Positions 1 through 6,464 of a stretch of DNA of 23,447 nt are shown here, one piece after another. This DNA is from PMNU01 sp035479375 (GTDB lineage: Bacteria; Patescibacteriota; Saccharimonadia; Saccharimonadales; UBA4665). A program made the translations under genes and the position numbers. Position 1 is the first letter of the stretch. Every line of letters starts with the position of its first letter. The stretch lies in NCBI GenBank assembly GCA_035479375.1, contig DATIIT010000017.1, positions 1-23,447 of the forward strand, given 5' to 3'. The notes beneath the pieces are model-generated. The model was not told the origin of the DNA. It made no database searches and was given only the letters and a program-made list of their open reading frames with translations.

Positions 1-2438
1 TAGAGAGCTTAAAGCATGCCGACGCCATTGCGCGTAGCTTTGGCAGCGCCTACGTTGGCACCGAGCACTTGCTGCTGGGCATTTTGGCTCAAGATGGCAG
101 TATGGGCGCTAAAATCTTGGAAGGTGCCGGCGTGACGCTCGACCGCGCGCGCATCGCCCTTAATCTAACTCCTAAGACTATGGTTTTGAACGCTGGCGCC
201 AAGGGTCTGAGCGAAACCGCCAAACTGACGCTTAAGATGGCCTACGACACCGCCCAGGAATACAACCAAGAATTCTGCGGCACCGAGCACATTTTGGACG
301 CCCTGCTGAGCCAAAAAAACGCCCGCGCCACCATGCTGCTGCGCGCCATGAATGTGGACATCGACAACCTCAGCGGCGAGCTGGAACAGTTCCTAAACCG
401 CCAATACGACGAAGATGAGGGCGGCGAGCAAACCGGCACGGGCAACGCCCGGCGCACTGGTGGCCGCAACAAAAACCGCAAGACCGCGCTGGACTTCTTT
501 GGCACAGATATGACCGCCGAGGCGCGCCAAGGCAAGCTCGACCCGGTGGTGGGGCGTGAGCCGCAAATCCGCCGCGTCATCACTATTTTGAACCGGCGCA
601 CCAAGAACAACCCGGTACTCATTGGCGAGCCGGGCGTGGGCAAGACCGCCATTGCCGAGGGCTTGGCCCAGCGCATCGTGGCCGAGGACGTGCCAGACAG
701 CTTGCTGGACAAGCGCATTGTGATGCTCGACCTGGCGGGCATGATCGCCGGCACCAAATACCGCGGCGAGTTTGAAGAGCGCCTCAAAAAAGTCATGGGC
801 GAGCTGGAACAAGACAAGAAAACCATCGTGTTTATAGATGAGCTGCACCTCATTGTGGGCGCCGGCGCCGCCGAAGGCGCCATGGACGCCGGCAACATCC
901 TGAAGCCGGCGCTGGCGCGGGGCAAAATCCAGCTTATTGGCGCTACAACCACCGCCGAGTACACCAAGCATATCGAGAAAGACGCCGCCCTGGAGCGCCG
1001 CTTCCAGCCGGTGCAAGTGCCAGAGGCCACACCGGCTGAATCGTTGGCCATCTTAAAGGGCTTGCGCAAGCATTACGAGGAATTCCACGGTGTGAAAGTC
1101 AGCGACGAGGTCCTGGACGACATCGTGACGTTCGCTAAGCGCTACGTGCAAGACCGCTACATGCCAGATAAGGCCATAGACTTATTGGACGAAACCGCGG
1201 CGCACCTGCGCGTGGGCAAGGGCAAGACCAGCCCGGCCGTGCGCGCCCTGCAAAAGGAACTTAAGTTGGTGAGCACGCGCATCGACGAAGCCGTGGACGA
1301 CGAAGACTACCAGAAGGCTGCCGAGTATAAAACCCGCGCCTCGCAAATCAACGAAGAACTCACCAAACTGCAAGAGACAGACAAATCCGCCAAGCGCTTG
1401 GATATGACCAGCGAAGACGTGGCCGAAGTAGTGGCCCGCATGACTGGTGTGCCGGTGAAAAAAGTGATCCGTTCCGAGGCCAAGTACCTGCTGGGGCTGG
1501 AGAAAGCCCTAGGCAAGTTTATTATTGGCCAGTCTGAGGCGGTAGAGGCCGTGGCCCGCGCTGTGCGCCGCAACCGCTCCGGCATCGGGTCGGAAAAGCG
1601 GCCCATTGGCTCGTTCATTTTCCTGGGGCCCACCGGTGTGGGCAAAACCGAGCTGGCGCGCGTTTTGGCGCGGGAATTCTTTGGCTCGGAAGACGCGCTT
1701 GTAAAAATCGACATGTCTGAGTTTGGCGAGCACCATAACGTCGCACGGTTAGTGGGCGCGCCGGCCGGCTACGTCGGCTACGAAGACGGCGGCCAGCTCA
1801 CCGACAAAATCCGCCGCCGCCCGTACAGCCTGGTGTTGTTCGACGAAATCGAAAAAGCCCACCCAGACACCTTTAATATGCTGCTGCAAATCTTGGAAGA
1901 CGGGGCGCTTACCGATGCCAAAGGCCGTAAAATCGACTTCACCAATACCATTGTGATCATGACCAGCAACATCGGCGCCGACAAACTGCAAAAAGAGGCC
2001 AGCTTTGGCTTCACCGCCGTGGACCGTACCGATTTTAAAGACCTGGAGGCGCTGCACGACGCCAACAAGGGCAAGGTACTGGACGACCTCAAGAAGACCA
2101 TGCGCCCGGAATTCCTAAACCGCATCGACAAAACCATTGTCTTCCACGCGCTGACGCAGAAAGACATTTATAAGATCATCGACCTCCAGGTAGAAGAGCT
2201 GGGCAGGCGCCTGCAAAAGCATGGCCTGGGGCTGCAGCTGACCACCGCGGCCAAGCAATGGCTGCTGGACAACGGTTACGACGCCAAGAACGGCGTTCGC
2301 CCCCTGCGCCGCCTCATCCAAGATGAGGTGGAAGACCACATCGCCGCCGAGCTGCTGGCCGAGCACTACCAAACCGGCGACATCGTGAGCGTGGGCGTCA
2401 AAAACGGCGCACTCACCTATAGCACCGTGCACGAGTAG
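1..2438 (+). CDS. clpC: ATP-dependent Clp protease ATP-binding subunit ClpC (5' end cut by window edge)
   Basis: HSP100 unfoldase that unfolds and threads substrates into the ClpP chamber in the cytoplasm. The frame is open from base 3 to the edge, encoding ClpN-domain sequence (ESLKHADAIARSFGSAYVG) before the first possible start (TTG 69), so the gene is truncated and TTG 69 is not its start. Visible in order: two Clp_N repeats; D1 ATPase with Walker A GEPGVGKT (about nt 624-647) and Walker B VFIDELH (about 826-846); a UVR-like coiled middle segment (DEDYQKAAEYK, about 1303-1335) typical of ClpC rather than ClpA; D2 ATPase with Walker A GPTGVGKT (about 1627-1650) and Walker B LVLFDEIEKAH; then a loop with FGF (near nt 2005) where ClpC proteins carry the ClpP-docking [LIV]GF tripeptide. 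The ClpP partner lies at 21901. The ClpC assignment over ClpB/ClpA rests on the UVR segment and the docking loop. Confidence 0.96.
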   Translation, partial: ESLKHADAIARSFGSAYVGTEHLLLGILAQDGSMGAKILEGAGVTLDRARIALNLTPKTMVLNAGAKGLSETAKLTLKMAYDTAQEYNQEFCGTEHILDALLSQKNARATMLLRAMNVDIDNLSGELEQFLNRQYDEDEGGEQTGTGNARRTGGRNKNRKTALDFFGTDMTAEARQGKLDPVVGREPQIRRVITILNRRTKNNPVLIGEPGVGKTAIAEGLAQRIVAEDVPDSLLDKRIVMLDLAGMIAGTKYRGEFEERLKKVMGELEQDKKTIVFIDELHLIVGAGAAEGAMDAGNILKPALARGKIQLIGATTTAEYTKHIEKDAALERRFQPVQVPEATPAESLAILKGLRKHYEEFHGVKVSDEVLDDIVTFAKRYVQDRYMPDKAIDLLDETAAHLRVGKGKTSPAVRALQKELKLVSTRIDEAVDDEDYQKAAEYKTRASQINEELTKLQETDKSAKRLDMTSEDVAEVVARMTGVPVKKVIRSEAKYLLGLEKALGKFIIGQSEAVEAVARAVRRNRSGIGSEKRPIGSFIFLGPTGVGKTELARVLAREFFGSEDALVKIDMSEFGEHHNVARLVGAPAGYVGYEDGGQLTDKIRRRPYSLVLFDEIEKAHPDTFNMLLQILEDGALTDAKGRKIDFTNTIVIMTSNIGADKLQKEASFGFTAVDRTDFKDLEALHDANKGKVLDDLKKTMRPEFLNRIDKTIVFHALTQKDIYKIIDLQVEELGRRLQKHGLGLQLTTAAKQWLLDNGYDAKNGVRPLRRLIQDEVEDHIAAELLAEHYQTGDIVSVGVKNGALTYSTVHE

Positions 2439-2439
2439 T

Positions 2440-2448
2440 TGCTACAAT
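2440..2448 (+). promoter_or_regulatory. Extended -10 promoter TGCTACAAT for the HExxH protein gene
   Basis: TG-N-TACAAT starts 2 bases after the clpC stop. The hexamer (2443-2448) ends 9 bases before the ATG at 2458, so a start 7 bases downstream of the hexamer gives a leader of about 3 bases. No Shine-Dalgarno sequence lies between. No good -35 is visible, which suits an extended -10. Transcription from clpC may also read through. Confidence 0.6.
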
Positions 2449-2457
2449 TTTAGGTAT

Positions 2458-3558
2458 ATGGACGCTGATTCTAAGCGCGGCGCGGCCGGTGCGCCACAAG
2501 CGGGGCAGCCGGTGGTGGCTGAACCCCAGCCTTTGGCTGGTGCCGGGCCGCAACTAGCTGCACCACAGCCGCAGGGCAAGGCCTCTTTCATGCGGCGGTT
2601 TTGGCCGGGCGCGCTGCTGGTGGTTTTGCTGGCCACACTGGGGTTTGTGGGCTGGCAGCACGAGCGCATCGGCGACTGGCTGGCGACGCGCGGCTACACG
2701 GCCCCGGCCTCTATTGTGACGCTGGCCAACGACGATGGCATGACCGCCTACGCCAAACGCCTGTTTTACGTCAACAAGCCGGCCATCGAAACGAAGGACA
2801 GTTTTAACCGGCATTGCTCCAACGGCTTTGACCAAGTGACGGTGCTAGGTTGCTTTGCCGGCAACCGCCAAGGGATCTACATATATGACGTCACCGATGC
2901 GCGGCTTACCGGCATCCAGCAGGTCACTGCCGCGCACGAGATGCTCCACCAAGCCTACGACCGCCTCGACGCCAAGACGCGCGCCAGCATCAACAGCCAG
3001 CTGCAAGCGTATGCCAAAACCATTACCGACCCAGACCTCAAGGCCAAAATCGCCGCCTACCAAAAAACCGAGCCGCACGACGTGGTCAACGAAATGCACT
3101 CGGTCTTCGGCACCGAAGTAGACAGCTTGCCGCCCGGCCTGGAGGCGTATTACAAGCGCTACTTTGCCAGCCGCGCCAAAATCACGGCCTACCATGACGC
3201 GTACCAGGCCGCGTTCAATGAGCGCACCAAGCAACTGGCCGATTACGACGCGCAAATCGCCACCCTCAAAAAGCAGATCGAAGATGGACGGGCAAGCATC
3301 CAATCCCAGGAAAAATCGTTGCAAGCCCAGCGGGCGCAGATGGACCAGCTGCTGTCCGCCAACCACGCCAGCGAGTACAACGCGCTGGTGCCCGGCTTCA
3401 ACGCCCAGGTGGACGCGTATAAACAGACTATCACCAGCACGAACAACCTCATCGACAAATACAACAACCTTATTGACGCGCGCAACCAACTTGCGGTACA
3501 AGAACAGCAGCTGGAGAGCGCCATAGACAGCCATGCCAGCTCGGCGCCCTCCCAGTAA
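2458..3558 (+). CDS. Membrane-anchored putative zinc metallopeptidase (HExxH) with C-terminal coiled coil
   Basis: I do not recognise a named family. The 366-residue protein has a Pro/Ala/Gly-rich N-terminus, one transmembrane segment (about residues 48-66, after FMRRFWPG), and then a domain predicted to lie outside the cytoplasm. That domain contains H160-E-M-L-H164 in the context VTAAHEMLHQAYDRL, a classic HExxH zinc site. E212 (in NEMH) and E220 (in GTEV) are candidates for the third ligand. Two cysteines (RHC and LGC) precede the motif and could form a disulfide outside the cell. Residues about 235-355 are rich in charged and Gln residues with heptad-like spacing (KQLADYDAQIATLKKQIED), consistent with a long coiled coil. 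The ATG at 2458 is chosen because an extended -10 element sits just upstream. A peptidase role is inferred from the motif; the substrate is unknown. Confidence 0.8.
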   Translation: MDADSKRGAAGAPQAGQPVVAEPQPLAGAGPQLAAPQPQGKASFMRRFWPGALLVVLLATLGFVGWQHERIGDWLATRGYTAPASIVTLANDDGMTAYAKRLFYVNKPAIETKDSFNRHCSNGFDQVTVLGCFAGNRQGIYIYDVTDARLTGIQQVTAAHEMLHQAYDRLDAKTRASINSQLQAYAKTITDPDLKAKIAAYQKTEPHDVVNEMHSVFGTEVDSLPPGLEAYYKRYFASRAKITAYHDAYQAAFNERTKQLADYDAQIATLKKQIEDGRASIQSQEKSLQAQRAQMDQLLSANHASEYNALVPGFNAQVDAYKQTITSTNNLIDKYNNLIDARNQLAVQEQQLESAIDSHASSAPSQ

Positions 3559-3620
3559 GGCGTCGCCCGTGCGGAGTAGCTGCCAGGCTCGGGGTGGCCG
3601 CCGCGCCCGCTTCGCTAAAG

Positions 3621-3629
3621 TGATACAAT
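3621..3629 (+). promoter_or_regulatory. Extended -10 promoter TGATACAAT for radA
   Basis: TG-A-TACAAT ends 8 bases before the radA ATG. The predicted transcript start (about 3636) leaves a leader of about 2 bases. A GGAG sequence (3631-3634) that would normally be called a ribosome binding site lies between the -10 and the predicted start point and so would not be transcribed. Confidence 0.6.
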
Positions 3630-3637
3630 AGGAGAAC

Positions 3638-4990
3638 ATGGCAAAAGAAAAAGTCCGGTACGTTTGCACAAATTGCGGTGAGATCAGCTTGAGCTGGGCG
3701 GGCAAGTGCCCGCAGTGCGGCGCCTGGAATACGCTCCAAGAAGAGTTGGTTATGGAAAGCTCGTTTGGCACGCCGGCCCGCTCGGGGCGGGCGCTGCAGG
3801 CGTCCTCAGTAGAGGGGCTGGCCGCGGCCGACCAAAAGCGGCTACAGACCGGCTTATCTGACGTAGACACTGTGCTGGGCGGCGGCATTGTGGCTGGCAG
3901 CGTCAACCTCATTGCCGGGCAGCCCGGCATTGGCAAGAGCACGCTATTATTGCAGTTGGCGGCCTCGGTGGCCAAGAAGCACAAGGTGCTGTATGTGAGC
4001 GGCGAAGAGTCCGGGCACCAGATTGGCATGCGCGCGCAGCGGCTGGGCGTTTCCGGCGCGGCGTTGCAGCTGGCCACCAGCACCAGCGCCGATGACATCG
4101 CGGCCACCATCGCCACTAATCAGTATGAACTCGTGGTGGTGGATTCTATCCAGACGGTGGCGGCGGCGGCGATTTCCTCGGCGGCCGGGAGCGTGTCGCA
4201 GATTACCAATAGCACGCAGTTGCTGATCCAGGCGGCCAAGCAGGGCGCCACGGCGGTGGTGCTGGTGGGGCACGTCACCAAAGAGGGCTCCATTGCCGGA
4301 CCAAAGGTTTTGGAGCACGTGGTGGACGTGGTGCTGCAGCTGGAAGGCGAGCGCTACGGCGGCTTTAAGGTGCTGCGCGCGGTGAAGAACCGCTTTGGCC
4401 CTACCACCGAGGCCGGCATCTTTGAAATGGACGAGCAGGGCCTGAAGCCGGTGGCCAACCCATCCGCTGCGCTGCTGGAAGAGCGCCAGGTGAGTGACGG
4501 CTCGGTGGTCTTGGCCACGCTGGAGGGCACGCGCCCGCTGCTGGTGGAAGTGCAGGCGCTGGTTAACAGGACCAGCTACGGCTACCCCAAGCGGCTGGCC
4601 ACGGGCATCGACCTCAACCGCGTCAACCTGCTGGTGGCCATGCTGGAGCGCCGTACCAAACTTAATTTGGCGGACCAGGACATCTATGTGAACATCGTGG
4701 GCGGCATGCGTATTAGCGAGCCTGCGGCGGACCTGGCGGTGTGCATGGCTATCGGATCTGCGGCCAAAGGGTTACAATTAAAGAGTAACGCGGTGGTGTT
4801 TGGCGAAGTGGGCTTAAGCGGCGAGGTCCGCCACGCGCCGTACATAGAAAAGCGGCTGGCCGAGGCCAAGAAGCTCGGCTTTGAAGCCGCCATCGGGCCG
4901 CTGCAAAAATCCGGCAAGAAATCCAGCTTTTTACTGGGCGTGCCAGATGTGCGCAGCGCCCTCAACCAATTTTTGGAGAAAGATGCATGA
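3638..4990 (+). CDS. radA: DNA repair protein RadA (Sms)
   Basis: RecA-like ATPase that promotes branch migration and processing of recombination intermediates. The 450-residue length is normal for the family. Domains in order: an N-terminal four-cysteine zinc finger (C10, C13, C24, C27); a RecA-type ATPase with Walker A GQPGIGKST (K100) and a Walker B-like strand VVVDSIQ; the RadA signature KNRFG (residues 250-254); and a C-terminal Lon-like P domain (IYVNIVGGMRISEPAADLAV). The start at ATG 3638 gives the expected MAKEKVRYVCTNCG N-terminus. The stop overlaps the start of the PIN-TRAM gene as ATGA, so the two are probably translated from one message. The radA/PIN-TRAM pairing echoes the radA-yacL neighbourhood of Firmicutes, without disA between them here. 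Confidence 0.97.
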   Translation: MAKEKVRYVCTNCGEISLSWAGKCPQCGAWNTLQEELVMESSFGTPARSGRALQASSVEGLAAADQKRLQTGLSDVDTVLGGGIVAGSVNLIAGQPGIGKSTLLLQLAASVAKKHKVLYVSGEESGHQIGMRAQRLGVSGAALQLATSTSADDIAATIATNQYELVVVDSIQTVAAAAISSAAGSVSQITNSTQLLIQAAKQGATAVVLVGHVTKEGSIAGPKVLEHVVDVVLQLEGERYGGFKVLRAVKNRFGPTTEAGIFEMDEQGLKPVANPSAALLEERQVSDGSVVLATLEGTRPLLVEVQALVNRTSYGYPKRLATGIDLNRVNLLVAMLERRTKLNLADQDIYVNIVGGMRISEPAADLAVCMAIGSAAKGLQLKSNAVVFGEVGLSGEVRHAPYIEKRLAEAKKLGFEAAIGPLQKSGKKSSFLLGVPDVRSALNQFLEKDA

Positions 4991-5847
4991 TATTTAATTT
5001 GTTAGAGGTTGGACTGCTGGGCACCATCATTTGGATGCTTGCCGGCAAGCCAACACAGCTGGGCGGCGTGTTGCACCGCCGGGGCAAAATTATTCTGGAC
5101 AGCTGCGCGCTCATTGACGGCCGCATTGTGGAAATTGTGCGCGGCGGGTTTGTCTTAAGCGAGCTGGTCATCCCGCAGTTTATCCTAAACGAGCTGCAGC
5201 TGCTGGCCGACGGCGCCGACTCGCACAAGCGCGAGCGTGCCCGCTACGGCCTGGACATCGCCCACGAGCTGCAAGATACGGCGCCGCTGGTGGTCATTGA
5301 CCGCACGGTGTTCTCTGGCATCGACACGACGGATGACAAGCTGGTGGCGCTGGCCAAAAAGCTGCGCGCCCAGCTATATACTACCGATTACAACCTCGGC
5401 AAAGTGGCCGCCGTTGAGGGCGTGCAGGTGCTTAACGTCAACGAGTTGTCGCAGTCGCTGCGCCCCATCACCTTGCCGGGCGAGATGCTCACCATTAAGA
5501 TTATCCAAAAGGGCAGCAACCGCGACCAAGGCGTGGGATATTTGGACGACGGCACCATGATTGTTATTGAGGGCGGCGCCCGCTACGTGGGCCGTGAAGT
5601 GCCGGTGAGCGTCACACGCATGCACCAGACCGTGGCCGGAAAGATGGTATTTGGCCAGGTAAAAGAGCCAAAAATGAAACAGCCTGGCGTGCCGCAACCG
5701 GCCGCGCCGAAGGCGCCCGAGCACACCGGTGCACCAGAGTCATTGCCCGCCCGAAGGGCAGCGCATCGTATTGGCACGGGCGTGACGGCAGCGGCGCATT
5801 CGGCACGCAGCCGGATTCGCTCACGATTTCGTTCTACTGTGCGGTAG
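4987..5847 (+). CDS. PIN-TRAM domain protein (YacL-like putative ribonuclease)
   Basis: Putative metal-dependent nuclease anchored to the membrane. Residues 1-20 (MIFNLLEVGLLGTIIWMLAG) form one hydrophobic segment. A PIN domain follows with its acidic residues in place: D38 in ILDSCALIDGR, the Glu of LNELQ, the Asp pair of TTDDK and the Asp of YTTDYN. A TRAM-like RNA-binding domain comes next (ITLPGEMLTIKIIQKG to TRMHQTVAGKMVFG). The tail from about residue 225 is Pro/Ala- then Arg-rich and looks disordered. Firmicute YacL has several N-terminal membrane helices; this version keeps one, giving 286 residues. The start overlaps the radA stop (ATGA), implying translational coupling. Family assignment is firm; the RNA target is unknown. 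Confidence 0.9.
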   Translation: MIFNLLEVGLLGTIIWMLAGKPTQLGGVLHRRGKIILDSCALIDGRIVEIVRGGFVLSELVIPQFILNELQLLADGADSHKRERARYGLDIAHELQDTAPLVVIDRTVFSGIDTTDDKLVALAKKLRAQLYTTDYNLGKVAAVEGVQVLNVNELSQSLRPITLPGEMLTIKIIQKGSNRDQGVGYLDDGTMIVIEGGARYVGREVPVSVTRMHQTVAGKMVFGQVKEPKMKQPGVPQPAAPKAPEHTGAPESLPARRAAHRIGTGVTAAAHSARSRIRSRFRSTVR

Positions 5848-5898
5848 CACAAGCTAAACATTTTGATAAGGCACCGCAGTTACATGCATAAAATATTA

Positions 5899-5907
5899 TG
5901 TTAGTAT
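5899..5907 (+). promoter_or_regulatory. Extended -10 promoter TGTTAGTAT for the FHA gene
   Basis: TG-T-TAGTAT lies in an AT-rich 66-base spacer. The hexamer (5902-5907) ends 6 bases before ATG 5914, so the predicted +1 is the A of the start codon. No Shine-Dalgarno sequence is present. TAGTAT matches the consensus at four of six positions, so this is a moderate call. Confidence 0.5.
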
Positions 5908-5913
5908 AAGCAA

Positions 5914-6438
5914 ATGTCCTTCTATTTTCCTCGCACATTGCGCAGCGGTTCGGAAACACTAACCATACCGCAAGGCCATGTTCTTCACGTGGCGACGGGC
6001 AGGCTCATTTTTGATCTGCTATGCGTGGGGGATGGTGTTGGTATTACTGAGGGTGATTCGCCGCGCATTAATGAACTGCGACTGCCCTTTGGCGAACCGT
6101 ACAGTACACTTACTCGGGTTACCTCACCTCAGCCGGTCCCGCTGCGGCCGGAAGACCGCGTATTTATAGGCCGTCGAAGTGGTGAACTGACGACGGAGGG
6201 AATCGATAGGGGAGTCGTAATTTATGGCTCCGACGGAGAATTTGATGACAAACGCACTGAACTTTTGGCCGACCGCGTACTGCAATTTGCCATCCGCGCA
6301 GATAACAGAATATCAAGGGCGCACGCCGAAATAACCATTAATGAAGAGCGTGCGGTAACTGTTCGTGATTTAGGGTCTAGCAACGGTACGATGCTTAATT
6401 TGCAGGCGGCTCCTCCCAACAGGTCGCTCGTGTATTAG
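5914..6438 (+). CDS. Small FHA-domain protein
   Basis: Probable phosphothreonine-binding protein of 174 residues with no membrane segment or signal peptide. The C-terminal part carries the core FHA signatures: S134-R-A-H137 in RISRAHAEI and D152-LGSSNGT. The usual upstream Gly-Arg motif is best matched by G86-R87 (FIGRRSGE), which is further from the SRxH motif than normal, so the domain may have an insertion or a different upstream strand. Residues 1-80 are unlike anything I recognise. Base composition is more AT-rich than radA or clpC, which may mean a fast-evolving or acquired gene. No Ser/Thr kinase lies in this window, so the phospho-partner is unknown. The gene converges on the PBP gene. 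Confidence 0.75.
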   Translation: MSFYFPRTLRSGSETLTIPQGHVLHVATGRLIFDLLCVGDGVGITEGDSPRINELRLPFGEPYSTLTRVTSPQPVPLRPEDRVFIGRRSGELTTEGIDRGVVIYGSDGEFDDKRTELLADRVLQFAIRADNRISRAHAEITINEERAVTVRDLGSSNGTMLNLQAAPPNRSLVY

Positions 6439-6453
6439 CGAATGGTTGGGAGG
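6412..6453. terminator. Nested inverted repeat, candidate bidirectional terminator between FHA and PBP genes
   Basis: CCTCCCAAC (6412-6420) pairs perfectly with GTTGGGAGG (6445-6453). Inside it TCGCT (6424-6428) pairs with AGCGA (6437-6441) around an 8-base loop, with 3-base bulges on each side between the two stems. It spans the FHA stop codon and sits between two convergent gene ends, where a shared terminator is expected. There is no T tract on either strand, so termination by the intrinsic mechanism is not certain. Confidence 0.5.
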
Positions 6454-6464
6454 TGCCGTGACGG

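Noticed and set aside
2845..4116. 423-codon minus-strand frame across the HExxH gene and radA
   Set aside because: It lies opposite two genes whose domains are clear; the long open frame is a side effect of high GC.
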